Origin: Falsihalocynthiibacter halioticoli
Lineage (GTDB): Bacteria > Pseudomonadota > Alphaproteobacteria > Rhodobacterales > Rhodobacteraceae
Direction: 5' to 3'
NCBI RefSeq assembly: GCF_025802015.1
Contig: NZ_JAOYFC010000001.1
Location: forward strand, 1,488,001-1,552,000
DNA: 64,000 nucleotides
Shown: positions 1 to 8,692 of the stretch, piece by piece
Layout of the letters: each line of letters opens with the position of its first letter
How positions within the stretch are numbered: the first letter of the stretch is position 1
The notes under the pieces: generated by a model
Databases searched by the model: none
Told to the model about the DNA's origin: nothing
What the model saw: only the letters and a program-made list of their open reading frames with translations
Made by a program: the position numbers and the translations under genes

Positions 1-73
1 CTGCGGCATCTCCAACAATCAGAGTTAAAGGTTCGCGGCTCGGGTTCACACCGATTTTTTCTTGTTTACTCAC
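1..73 (-). CDS. Start of an unidentified gene running off the left edge
   Basis: A GTG codon at 73-71 opens a frame that stays open to the window edge (24 codons, beginning MSKQEKIGVN and ending IVGDAA at the edge). Codon use looks like that of the neighbours, and the gene would be divergent from phoR. No convincing Shine-Dalgarno sequence precedes the GTG. I do not recognise the family from so few residues. It could also be a chance open frame. Confidence 0.35.
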   Translation of the reverse strand, partial: MSKQEKIGVNPSREPLTLIVGDAA

Positions 74-273
74 AACCAGAACTGTCCATGGTCTTCGCTT
101 TATTATCCAAAACACGCGCAATTCTAAGCGACTGAAACTGCGGTATTTATCACTTACAATTAAACTATAGGGCGAAGAGCGTCGGTGGTAAATCGCTTTG
201 TAACAACGGCGTGATTTACAATCTGTTTCGAATTCAGCATGTTTCGAGCGATTTTAGGCACAGGATTCTCTAC

Positions 274-1311
274 ATGACCGACCGCCACTTTGATAATCTT
301 ATTTCCGCATTTCCACTCGCATCAATGCTGATCGATCCATCGGAAACCATCATTTCCATGAATGACGCTGCATGCGAAATTTTCGGCAAAGCGGGCGAGG
401 GGCGGCATTATATTACCGTTTTACGTCAACCAGTTCTGCTGGATTCAGTCGCCAAATGCATGACGGACGGAGTCACGCGAAAGCCGGTCTTCGAGAAAAT
501 GCGCTCAACTCATACCACCCGCTATGAAGCCACCTGTACACAAGTTGACGTAAGGGAAGGTAAAGGCATTCTGATAAGTTTCCAAGACATCAGTGTGTTT
601 GAGGAAGCAGGGCAGATGCGTCGCGACTTTGTTGCAAATGTGTCGCATGAGTTGCGTACGCCGCTTACTGCAGTACTCGGTTTTATTGAAACACTGCGCG
701 GTCCAGCCAAGGACGATTCGGAAGCGCGGGACCGTTTTCTAAGTATAATGGAGCATGAAGCCACCCGTATGAACCGGTTGGTCGAGGATTTGTTGTCGCT
801 CTCTCGCGTTGAAAGCGAAGAGCGGATGCGCCCGAACGACAAACAAAATATCGTCGGGTTACTCAACACATGCCTGCGGACACTGCGTCCAACAATTGAA
901 ACAAGCAAAGTCAGTGTTCATTTCACACCGCCAGTTGACGATCTGCGTGTGCCTGGCGATTGGGATCAATTGCAGCAAGTGTTTTTGAACCTGATCGAAA
1001 ACGCCATCAAATACGGCAGCAGTGGTGGCGATATCTGGATTGACATGACACAGATCGAGAAAGACATGCCATTGCGTGGCCCTGCGGTCCGCATTGATGT
1101 GCGAGACGCGGGCGAGGGGATAGATCCGCTGCATATTCCGCGTCTGACAGAAAGATTTTACAGAATTGACGGTCATCGTTCCCGCGAATTGGGCGGTACT
1201 GGACTGGGCCTCGCAATTGTAAAACACATCATAAATCGCCATCGCGGACGCCTAAAAATCACCTCTGAACTGGGTAAAGGCTCTTGTTTCTCGGTTTATT
1301 TGCCGGTTTGA
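274..1311 (+). CDS. phoR: Phosphate regulon sensor histidine kinase PhoR (soluble form)
   Basis: This is the sensor kinase that phosphorylates PhoB under phosphate limitation, reading the state of the PstSCAB transporter through PhoU. The 345-residue protein opens directly with a PAS-like domain (about residues 1-105). A HisKA dimerisation domain follows with phospho-acceptor His125 in VSHELRTP, then a HATPase_c domain with its N box (LIENAIKYG), G1 box (DAGEGI) and G2 box (GGTGLGLAI). The ATG at 274 is chosen because AGGA lies 8 bases upstream and the PAS domain starts there; the frame is open further upstream to 211. Unlike E. coli PhoR, no N-terminal membrane helices are visible, so it is predicted to be cytosolic or held at the membrane by partners. 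It is followed by pstS across a PHO box. Confidence 0.9.
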   Translation: MTDRHFDNLISAFPLASMLIDPSETIISMNDAACEIFGKAGEGRHYITVLRQPVLLDSVAKCMTDGVTRKPVFEKMRSTHTTRYEATCTQVDVREGKGILISFQDISVFEEAGQMRRDFVANVSHELRTPLTAVLGFIETLRGPAKDDSEARDRFLSIMEHEATRMNRLVEDLLSLSRVESEERMRPNDKQNIVGLLNTCLRTLRPTIETSKVSVHFTPPVDDLRVPGDWDQLQQVFLNLIENAIKYGSSGGDIWIDMTQIEKDMPLRGPAVRIDVRDAGEGIDPLHIPRLTERFYRIDGHRSRELGGTGLGLAIVKHIINRHRGRLKITSELGKGSCFSVYLPV

Positions 1312-1337
1312 CGCCTTTTTTCCAACAAAATCCAGCA

Positions 1338-1366
1338 TTGTCATAAACCTGTTACATGACTGTCAC
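1338..1366 (+). promoter_or_regulatory. PHO box: three PhoB direct repeats before pstS
   Basis: Three copies of a CTGTCAT-like heptamer start at 1338 (TTGTCAT), 1349 (CTGTTAC) and 1360 (CTGTCAC), exactly 11 bp apart. That is the PHO box geometry, in which PhoB replaces the -35 contact. A weak -10 candidate (CATAGC) lies about 6 bases after the last repeat. The position between phoR and pstS points to PhoB-driven transcription of pstSCAB-phoU-phoB. Confidence 0.88.
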
Positions 1367-1442
1367 AAAAGCATAGCCGACGAAGCCTAGACCTCGCGTC
1401 GAGGGTCCGCTCTTGGATCCATTAATGACATTAGGAGTTCAT

Positions 1443-2474
1443 ATGTCTTTTGCTAAACTGAGTGTTTCCGCACTTGCCATGACAGTTGCTGCAACTGCTG
1501 CTTCTGCCCGCGATCAAGTACAGGTTGCAGGTTCTTCCACCGTTCTTCCGTACGCTGCTATCGTAGCTGAAGCTTTTGGCGAGAACTTTGACTTCCCGAC
1601 ACCGGTTGTTGAATCCGGCGGTTCTTCTGCTGGTCTTAAGAAATTCTGCGAAGGTCTTGGCGAAGGCACAATCGACGTTGCCAACGCATCCCGCAAAATC
1701 AAAGACAGCGAAATCAAAGCCTGTGCTGAAAATGGTGTAACAGACATCATCGAAGTTCAGATCGGTTATGACGGCATCGTATTTGCCTCTGACATCAACG
1801 GCGAGAGCTTCGAATTCACTCCAGAAGACTGGTTCCTCGCGCTATCGGACAAAGTTGCTGTTGACGGTGCGCTCGTTGACAACCCGAACAAGACTTGGGC
1901 CGACGTTAACGCCAACTTCCCAGCACAGCCACTCGCAGCATTCGTTCCTGGCACAAAGCACGGAACCCGTGAAGTATTCGAAGACAAAGTGATCCTCGCT
2001 GGTTGTGAAGCCACTGGCGCTTTTGATCTCTTCAAGGCTGCAAATGGCGACGACAAAAAAGCCGCTGAGAAAGCCTGTATCGCACTGCGCACAGACGGCG
2101 TTTCGGTAGACATCGATGGCGACTACACAGAGACACTCGCTCGCATCGAAAGCAACAAAGACGGTATCGGCGTGTTTGGTCTGGCGTTCTACGAGAACAA
2201 CACAGACAAGCTGCAAGTCGCGACAATGTCTGGCGTAACACCATCCACAGAGAGCATTGCCTCCGGCGAATACCCTGTATCGCGCCCATTGTTCTTCTAC
2301 GTGAAAAAAGCGCACATCGGCGTAATCCCTGGTCTTCAGGAATATGCTGAGTTCTTCGTATCCGAAGAGATCGCTGGCCCTGATGGCCCACTTGCCGAGT
2401 ACGGCCTTGTGGCTGACCCAGAGCTTGAAGCAACTCAAGAGCTTGTTGCCTCGCAAAACACATTGGGCATGTAA
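1443..2474 (+). CDS. pstS: Phosphate ABC transporter substrate-binding protein PstS
   Basis: Periplasmic phosphate-binding protein of the high-affinity Pst uptake system. The 343-residue product has a Sec signal peptide (MSFAKLSVSALAMTVAATAA) with a likely cut after ASA. Phosphate-binding motifs typical of PstS follow: VAGSSTVLP near the mature N terminus, ESGGSSAG, and the GTKHGTREVFE segment. The ATG at 1443 is preferred over the upstream in-frame ATG at 1413 because TAGGAG lies just before it and the signal peptide starts there. It is the first gene after the PHO box, and pstC begins 69 bp downstream. Confidence 0.95.
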   Translation: MSFAKLSVSALAMTVAATAASARDQVQVAGSSTVLPYAAIVAEAFGENFDFPTPVVESGGSSAGLKKFCEGLGEGTIDVANASRKIKDSEIKACAENGVTDIIEVQIGYDGIVFASDINGESFEFTPEDWFLALSDKVAVDGALVDNPNKTWADVNANFPAQPLAAFVPGTKHGTREVFEDKVILAGCEATGAFDLFKAANGDDKKAAEKACIALRTDGVSVDIDGDYTETLARIESNKDGIGVFGLAFYENNTDKLQVATMSGVTPSTESIASGEYPVSRPLFFYVKKAHIGVIPGLQEYAEFFVSEEIAGPDGPLAEYGLVADPELEATQELVASQNTLGM

Positions 2475-2543
2475 TCCCACTTCAAACACTGATGTCGCGC
2501 CTCGGATGGGCGCGGCATCATCTCTTTATCTCAAAGGTTCCCA

Positions 2544-3992
2544 ATGTCCGTTCTCTGGATTTTCATCGCGGTTCTCGGCTTGTCACTGGTCGGTTTTTTT
2601 GCTGGTCGCACGCGGGCCATCGCTTCAGGAGGCGGAGACATAAGGGTTCTGCATTCCTTGCCGAAACACTATGGCGCGTTTGTTTCAACAGCGGCTTTGC
2701 TGCCGGCGGTGATCGTTCTGGCTCTATGGTCTGTTCTAAGCCCCGCGATGATCAATTCCTCGGTTGCGAGCCTCTTGCCGACTTCCGAGACAAGCGCCGA
2801 CCTCGCGCTCAACGACGTTAAGCGCATCGCCAATGGGCTTGATCAGGCGGTGGCTCAAGGTCGGATATCCAAAGACGCATCCTATAATTTCGAAGGCACC
2901 CCAGAGGAAATTGCCAAGCAACTCGGCGCAGTTGGCATCGCGCTCGGCTCCGCACCAGACACCGCCACAATGGACGCTGCCGAGAGCTATCGTGCCAAGG
3001 CTGAAAAAAGCCGCTTCTGGCGTGGTGTCGCTGTTCTTGCTGCAAGCGTCTTTGCGTTGCTTCTCGCGCTCCGCGTAACAGACAAGGAATTTCGCGCCCG
3101 CAATACGGTTGAACGCGTCGTTAAAGGGCTGCTGATCCTATCGGCTTCGATTGCTGTGTTTACAACGATCGGCATTGTCGCCTCCATGCTTTTCGAAAGC
3201 CGCAATTTCTTTGCCCAATACCCAGCACTTCAATTCTTCTTTGGCACCAATTGGGCGCCAAACTTCCGCGGAGGCAGCGACCTTGGCATTCTGCCGCTTC
3301 TGTGGGGTACGCTTTACATCAGCTTCATCGCGTTGATTTTCGCTGTGCCGATTGGTCTCTTTGCCGCGATCTATATGTCTGAGTATGCCGGTCCAAAGCT
3401 GCGCGCTGTGGCCAAGCCGATGATCGAAGTGCTCGCTGGTATCCCGACCATCGTTTATGGCCTGTTCGCACTGGTAACAGTCGGCCCACTCCTACGTGAC
3501 TATTTTGCGCAGCCGCTCGGGTTTGGCGAAAGCGCCAGCTCGGTTATGACAGCGGGGATTGTGATGGGCATCATGCTCATTCCTTTCGTAAGTTCGCTCT
3601 CGGATGACATTCTCAACGCCGTTCCCCAAACCATGCGCGACGCGTCGCTTGGCCTTGGGGCCACTCAATCCGAAACCATCAAACAGGTTGTTTTGCCTGC
3701 TGCTCTGCCTGGTATCGTTGGCGCCGTGCTCCTTGCGGCAAGCCGTGCCATCGGCGAAACCATGATCGTGGTCATGGGGGCAGGGGCCGCCGCCAAACTC
3801 TCGCTCAATCCGTTTGAAGCCATGACAACCGTCACCGTGAAAATTGTGAGCCAACTTACCGGCGACACTGATTTCGCCAGCCCCGAAACGCTCGTCGCTT
3901 TTGCGCTCGGCCTCACGCTCTTTGCCTTTACCCTATGCCTCAATGTGCTCGCGCTTTACATCGTGCGCAAATACCGGGAGCAATACGAATGA
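2544..3992 (+). CDS. pstC: Phosphate ABC transporter permease PstC
   Basis: Inner-membrane permease of the Pst phosphate importer, pairing with PstA. At 482 residues it is much longer than the E. coli protein (about 320). The extra length is an N-terminal part with one or two membrane helices (MSVLWIFIAVLGLSLVGFF...) and a charged soluble segment before the ABC-type permease core. The core carries the EAA-type coupling loop (DASLGLGATQSETIKQVVLP). Long PstC proteins of this type are usual in alphaproteobacteria. It overlaps pstA through ATGA, indicating translational coupling. Confidence 0.92.
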   Translation: MSVLWIFIAVLGLSLVGFFAGRTRAIASGGGDIRVLHSLPKHYGAFVSTAALLPAVIVLALWSVLSPAMINSSVASLLPTSETSADLALNDVKRIANGLDQAVAQGRISKDASYNFEGTPEEIAKQLGAVGIALGSAPDTATMDAAESYRAKAEKSRFWRGVAVLAASVFALLLALRVTDKEFRARNTVERVVKGLLILSASIAVFTTIGIVASMLFESRNFFAQYPALQFFFGTNWAPNFRGGSDLGILPLLWGTLYISFIALIFAVPIGLFAAIYMSEYAGPKLRAVAKPMIEVLAGIPTIVYGLFALVTVGPLLRDYFAQPLGFGESASSVMTAGIVMGIMLIPFVSSLSDDILNAVPQTMRDASLGLGATQSETIKQVVLPAALPGIVGAVLLAASRAIGETMIVVMGAGAAAKLSLNPFEAMTTVTVKIVSQLTGDTDFASPETLVAFALGLTLFAFTLCLNVLALYIVRKYREQYE

Positions 3993-5317
3993 CCGCCCCA
4001 TCGACTGCCGCGTCAACCTCAATCATGGTTGCCGACGCGCGCACACTCAAACGCAACGCCGCAGAGAAACGTTTCCGCGCCTATGGGCTCGCCGCGATTT
4101 TTGCGGGGCTTCTGGCTCTGGTCCTGCTGGTTGGCTCGATCTTAAATAACGGTGCCTCTGCTTTCAAACAAACGTTCATCCAGATCGACGTCACGTTGCC
4201 CGAAAGCAAGCTAGATAAATCTGGCGTTCGCGATCCGGAGGTCATGAAAAAGGCCACCACAGTAACTTACGCGCCGCTCTTGCGTGACGGGTTGATGGCA
4301 AAGCTCGACGAACTCGGTGTGACCGATATCGAGAAAAAGGAGGTCGGCAATATGATCTCCAAAGAAGCCGCCGCACAGTTGCGCAATCATGTTTTGGCCA
4401 ACCCGAACCTTATCGGCCAGACAATCCCCTTCGAGGTATTGGCGAACGGTCGGATTGACGGCTTCTTCAAAGGCCGCGTAGATTTTGCGAGTGCCGAACT
4501 TGATAAAAACGTCTCTCCTGCTCAGCTGAATGCCGCTCTGGCGCTCGAAGACGCTGGCTCGTTGGAAACACGCTTTAACCTCGGATTCCTAACCGCGCCT
4601 GACGCCTCCGACCAACGCCCAGAGGCCGCAGGCCTTGGTGTGGCGATCCTCGGAAGCCTTTACATGATGGGTGTTGTTCTTTTGCTGGCACTGCCGATTG
4701 GCGTTACAGCGAGTATTTATCTTGAGGAATTCGCACCAACCAACCGCTGGACCGACCTGATCGAGGTTAATATCAGCAACCTTGCCGCGGTACCTTCGAT
4801 TGTGTTCGGTATTCTTGGTCTTGCGATCTTCATCAATTTCGCGGGCTTACCGCAATCCGCGCCCATCGTTGGGGGGCTTGTGCTGACGCTCATGACTCTG
4901 CCGACGATTATCATCGCCACGCGCGCCAGTCTCAAATCCGTACCGCCCAGCATCCGCGATGCGGCCCTCGGCGTTGGCGCAAGCAAAATGCAGGCCGTGT
5001 TCCACCATGTCCTGCCACTCGCCGCGCCGGGCATTCTGACCGGAACCATCATTGGCCTTGCTCAAGCCCTTGGCGAAACCGCGCCGCTTTTGCTGATCGG
5101 GATGGTTGCATTTGTACGCGAGTATCCTGCTGGGCCGCCCGAGGGGCTGTTTGATCCGGCAACCGCACTTCCTGTTCAGATTTATAACTGGACCCAACGG
5201 GCCGATCCGGCCTTCGTCGAACGGGCTTCGGGAGCGATTATCATTCTCCTGCTGTTCCTCATTGTAATGAATGCGATCGCCGTCATGCTGCGTCGCCGCT
5301 TTGAACGCCGCTGGTAA
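3989..5317 (+). CDS. pstA: Phosphate ABC transporter permease PstA
   Basis: Second permease subunit of the Pst importer. The 442-residue product has a long N-terminal extension, including a helix near residues 35-55 and a predicted periplasmic region, before the six-helix permease core with the EAA loop (DAALGVGASKMQAVFHHVLP). The start is the ATG at 3989, which overlaps the pstC stop (ATGA). The open frame extends upstream inside pstC, but that part is a shadow. PstA and PstC are enlarged together, which suggests the extensions interact. Confidence 0.92.
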   Translation: MTAPSTAASTSIMVADARTLKRNAAEKRFRAYGLAAIFAGLLALVLLVGSILNNGASAFKQTFIQIDVTLPESKLDKSGVRDPEVMKKATTVTYAPLLRDGLMAKLDELGVTDIEKKEVGNMISKEAAAQLRNHVLANPNLIGQTIPFEVLANGRIDGFFKGRVDFASAELDKNVSPAQLNAALALEDAGSLETRFNLGFLTAPDASDQRPEAAGLGVAILGSLYMMGVVLLLALPIGVTASIYLEEFAPTNRWTDLIEVNISNLAAVPSIVFGILGLAIFINFAGLPQSAPIVGGLVLTLMTLPTIIIATRASLKSVPPSIRDAALGVGASKMQAVFHHVLPLAAPGILTGTIIGLAQALGETAPLLLIGMVAFVREYPAGPPEGLFDPATALPVQIYNWTQRADPAFVERASGAIIILLLFLIVMNAIAVMLRRRFERRW

Positions 5318-5327
5318 GAGGTTAGAC

Positions 5328-6125
5328 ATGAAAGATATTCAATTGGAGAACCGCGCCGTGACGGACGAAAAAACCAAAATCGCCGCAAACAATGTCAACG
5401 TTTACTACGGAGACACGCGCGCGATCAAAGACGTAAACATAGACATCAAATCGCGCACAGTTACCGCGTTCATCGGCCCATCGGGTTGTGGGAAATCAAC
5501 ATTCCTTCGGTGCCTGAACCGCATGAATGACACGATCGATAGCTGTCGCGTTGAGGGGCGTATCCTGCTTGATAACGAGGATATTTACGACACGAAAGTA
5601 GACCCTGTTCAACTTCGGGCCAAGGTCGGGATGGTGTTTCAAAAACCAAACCCGTTCCCGAAATCGATTTATGACAATGTGGCCTATGGCCCGCGCATCC
5701 ATGGCCTTGCGTCCAAGAAAGCTGATCTTGACGGGATTGTCGAAGACAGCCTTCGCAAAGCCGCACTTTGGGACGAAGTGAAAGACCGTCTACAAGCCCC
5801 CGGCACTGGCCTTTCGGGCGGTCAGCAGCAGCGCCTTTGTATTGCCCGCGCAATCGCGACTAGCCCCGAGGTTTTGTTGATGGACGAGCCATGCTCCGCA
5901 CTTGACCCAATCGCCACCGCGCAAGTCGAGGAGTTGATCGACGGGCTGCGGACCAATTTCTCGGTTGTGATCGTGACGCACTCCATGCAACAGGCCGCGC
6001 GCGTCAGCCAGCAAACCGCATTTTTCCACCTCGGTAATCTTGTCGAGCTCGGAGATACAGACCACGTATTCACCAATCCGACCGACCCCCGCACCGAGAG
6101 CTATATCACTGGCCGGATCGGCTAG
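5328..6125 (+). CDS. pstB: Phosphate ABC transporter ATP-binding protein PstB
   Basis: Cytoplasmic ATPase that drives phosphate import. The 265-residue product has Walker A GPSGCGKST, the ABC signature LSGGQQQR, Walker B VLLMDEP and the switch His in VIVTHSMQQ, all as in PstB. The ATG at 5328 is chosen because AAGAGG lies just upstream; the frame extends back into pstA, but that stretch is coding in another frame. It starts 10 bp after pstA and ends 9 bp before phoU. Confidence 0.95.
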   Translation: MKDIQLENRAVTDEKTKIAANNVNVYYGDTRAIKDVNIDIKSRTVTAFIGPSGCGKSTFLRCLNRMNDTIDSCRVEGRILLDNEDIYDTKVDPVQLRAKVGMVFQKPNPFPKSIYDNVAYGPRIHGLASKKADLDGIVEDSLRKAALWDEVKDRLQAPGTGLSGGQQQRLCIARAIATSPEVLLMDEPCSALDPIATAQVEELIDGLRTNFSVVIVTHSMQQAARVSQQTAFFHLGNLVELGDTDHVFTNPTDPRTESYITGRIG

Positions 6126-6134
6126 GAGGACCCA

Positions 6135-6848
6135 ATGAACGACCCACATATTCTATCCGCATTCGACCGTGATCTTGAAGGAATTCAAGCACTAATCATG
6201 AAGATGGGCGGCCTTGTCGAGGTTGCGATTTCTGATGCAACCAAGGCACTCGAAACCCGCGACGTGGAGCTTGCCGAGCAAGTCCGCAAGAATGACGCCG
6301 CAATTGACGCGCTCGAAGAGCAAGTCAATATCGAAGCCGCCCGCGTTATTGCAATCCGCGCGCCCGCAGCGAGCGATTTGCGTACCATCCTGACCGTGAT
6401 GAAACTCGCCGGAAACCTTGAGCGGGTAGGGGATTATGCCAAGAACCTTGGCAAACGGACCTCGGCACTTGTGCAGATGCCCGTAATCGAAGGCGCCCCA
6501 GGCGCATTGCGCAGAATGGGACGGCAAGTCGAAAACATGCTGCACGACGCGCTTGATGCCTTTGTTCAAGGGGACGTGGAACTTGCAATCGATGTCAGAG
6601 ATCGCGACGAAGAAGTCGACCAGATGTACAATGCGTTGTTCCGCGAATTCCTGACCTTCATGATGGAAGACCCGCGCAACATTTCTGCATGTATGCACCT
6701 ACACTTCATCGCGAAAAACATCGAACGTATGGGAGACCATGCAACTTCGATTGCAGAGCAGGTGATTTATAATGTCACTGGCGAAATCCCTGACGAAGAG
6801 CGCCCGAAGGGTGACAACACCAGCTATACATTTGAAACAATGGAATAA
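6135..6848 (+). CDS. phoU: Phosphate signalling protein PhoU
   Basis: Cytoplasmic adaptor linking PstB activity to PhoR, keeping the regulon off when phosphate is plentiful. The 237-residue protein is almost entirely helical and contains the duplicated PhoU repeat, each with an E/D-rich metal-binding segment (LAGNLERVGDYAKN near residues 92-105 and IAKNIERMGDHATS near 192-205). A strong AGGAGG precedes the ATG. phoB starts 5 bp downstream. Confidence 0.95.
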   Translation: MNDPHILSAFDRDLEGIQALIMKMGGLVEVAISDATKALETRDVELAEQVRKNDAAIDALEEQVNIEAARVIAIRAPAASDLRTILTVMKLAGNLERVGDYAKNLGKRTSALVQMPVIEGAPGALRRMGRQVENMLHDALDAFVQGDVELAIDVRDRDEEVDQMYNALFREFLTFMMEDPRNISACMHLHFIAKNIERMGDHATSIAEQVIYNVTGEIPDEERPKGDNTSYTFETME

Positions 6849-6853
6849 AAACC

Positions 6854-7543
6854 ATGGCAAATCCTAAGCCCACAGTTTTACTTGTAGAAGATGAGCCTGC
6901 GCAGCGCGAAGTTCTGGCTTATAACCTCGAAGCCGAAGGGTATCATGTGTTGCGCGCGGCCGACGGCGAAGAAGCGCTTTTGATGGTTCGCGAAGAGCTG
7001 CCAGATCTGGTCCTGCTCGACTGGATGCTGCCCAATGTCTCCGGCATCGAGATTTGCCGCCGCTTGAAGTCTCGTGGTGAAACACGTGGGATTCCGGTGA
7101 TTATGCTTTCTGCACGCAGCGAAGAGGTTGATCGGGTCCGTGGCTTGGAAACTGGCGCAGACGATTATGTGGTGAAACCATATTCCGTTGCGGAATTGAT
7201 GGCGCGCGTTCGGACACAGCTAAAGCGTTCACGACCGTCCACCGTTGGCCAAACACTGGAGTTTGACGACATCACACTTGATAGCGAAAGCCATAAAGTG
7301 TTCCGAGGAGAAGAGCCCGTCAAGCTCGGCCCAACGGAGTTTCGTCTTTTGGCAACATTTATGGAAAAACCCGGTCGTGTGTACAGCCGCGATCAGCTTT
7401 TGGATCGGGTGTGGGGGCGTGATATTTACGTCGATACACGAACGGTCGATGTCCATGTTGGCCGCCTGCGAAAAGCTCTTTCAAAATCAGGCGGCGAAGA
7501 TCTGATCAGAACAGTACGCGGGGCAGGCTACGCCCTCGGTTAA
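6854..7543 (+). CDS. phoB: Phosphate response regulator PhoB
   Basis: OmpR-family transcription factor that binds PHO boxes when phosphorylated by PhoR. It has 229 residues. The receiver domain is about 1-120, with the acidic pocket VEDE and phospho-acceptor Asp56 (LLDWMLP). A winged-helix DNA-binding domain follows, with LGPTEFRLL and the recognition region DVHVGRLRKAL. It is the last gene of the operon, so the Pst system and its regulator are produced together under PHO box control. It converges on cheB with no clear terminator between them. Confidence 0.95.
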   Translation: MANPKPTVLLVEDEPAQREVLAYNLEAEGYHVLRAADGEEALLMVREELPDLVLLDWMLPNVSGIEICRRLKSRGETRGIPVIMLSARSEEVDRVRGLETGADDYVVKPYSVAELMARVRTQLKRSRPSTVGQTLEFDDITLDSESHKVFRGEEPVKLGPTEFRLLATFMEKPGRVYSRDQLLDRVWGRDIYVDTRTVDVHVGRLRKALSKSGGEDLIRTVRGAGYALG

Positions 7544-7564
7544 GTTATTGTAATTATATATTTC

Positions 7565-8692
7565 TTAAGAGTTTAACACATCCTGAATTGCCGCAGGTAT
7601 TTCCATCAGCGGCAATTCATGCGCCACTCCGCCAAGCTGTTTGGCAACCTTGGGCATGCCATAAACCACACAGCTTTCTTCGCTTTGTCCGTAAGTAACA
7701 GCGCCGGTTTGGCGGAGTTCACACAGACCTTGCGCACCGTCATCACCCATACCTGTTAGCAGCACACCACAACTCGAAGCGCCGTACTGTTGTGCGACCG
7801 ATCGAAACAATACATCTGCAGAAGGTCGATGCCTCGCAACGAGCGGACCATCGAGCAGTTGTAGACGGTTCACATTTTCGGATCGTTTGACTGCAAGATG
7901 CTTGCCTCCGGGCGCAATGAACGCGGTTCCGGACGTCAAAGCCATCCCATGCTGTGCCTCGACGACTTCAACCTTACAGTATTTGTTCAGTCGATTGGCA
8001 AAGGCACCAGTAAATGCTTCGGGCATATGCTGCACAACGACAATTGGTGGCGTGTTTTCAGGCATGGTCTCAAGGAATTTTCGCAGCGCCTCAGGACCAC
8101 CAGTTGATGCGCCAATTGCAATGATTTTCGGATGTTTTGCAGTTTGTGAAGAAATTAACGGGCGAGGGGGCAAGACGGCATCAGCCGTTAATTTATTACC
8201 AGGACTCGGCGCTGCATACTCAACATCTCTTGGCCTACGGCGGCGTTCCTGACGTTTACCGGCCACTGGAATTCGCGCCATGGCCGCGCCTCTGACCGTA
8301 TCGCAAATCTGTGTTTGCGCTTCCAAAAAGAACTCTTTGGCGCCCATTTTGGGTTTTTCGATTGCATCCAACGCTCCAGCTTCAAGCGCCTGTATGAGGA
8401 TGTCGGAACCACGTCCAACAAGAGAGGAACACATGACAACAGGAAGAGGGTGGTGTTTCATCAAAACGCGCAGAAACGATAAACCATCAATCTCTGGCAT
8501 TTCCACATCAAGTGTTATCACGTCCGGATTAAGCCTGCGGACAAGATCGCGCGCTTCTCGAGCATCTTTGGCGGCGCCAACCACTTCAAGCATCGGATCA
8601 GCCGACAGAAGCTTACTCAGCACCATGCGTACAACCACGCTGTCATCAACGATCAACACGCGATAACGGTCACTCTGATAGGGTTTATTCAT
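7565..8692 (-). CDS. cheB: CheB-type chemoreceptor glutamate methylesterase/deamidase
   Basis: Response regulator whose output domain removes methyl groups from, or deamidates, methyl-accepting chemotaxis proteins. It has 375 residues. The receiver domain is residues 10-125, with phospho-acceptor Asp62 (TLDVEMP). A basic linker follows, then the CheB catalytic domain with Ser in GASTGGPEA, His in VVQHMP and Asp in GMGDDGAQG, so the catalytic triad is complete. No cheA, cheW, cheR or receptor gene lies beside it, so it is an orphan in this window. No strong Shine-Dalgarno precedes the ATG. Confidence 0.9.
   Translation of the reverse strand: MNKPYQSDRYRVLIVDDSVVVRMVLSKLLSADPMLEVVGAAKDAREARDLVRRLNPDVITLDVEMPEIDGLSFLRVLMKHHPLPVVMCSSLVGRGSDILIQALEAGALDAIEKPKMGAKEFFLEAQTQICDTVRGAAMARIPVAGKRQERRRRPRDVEYAAPSPGNKLTADAVLPPRPLISSQTAKHPKIIAIGASTGGPEALRKFLETMPENTPPIVVVQHMPEAFTGAFANRLNKYCKVEVVEAQHGMALTSGTAFIAPGGKHLAVKRSENVNRLQLLDGPLVARHRPSADVLFRSVAQQYGASSCGVLLTGMGDDGAQGLCELRQTGAVTYGQSEESCVVYGMPKVAKQLGGVAHELPLMEIPAAIQDVLNS

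Noticed and set aside
1842..2489. Open frame of 215 codons on the minus strand
   Set aside because: Antisense shadow of pstS, rich in Cys and Val as expected for a complement frame.
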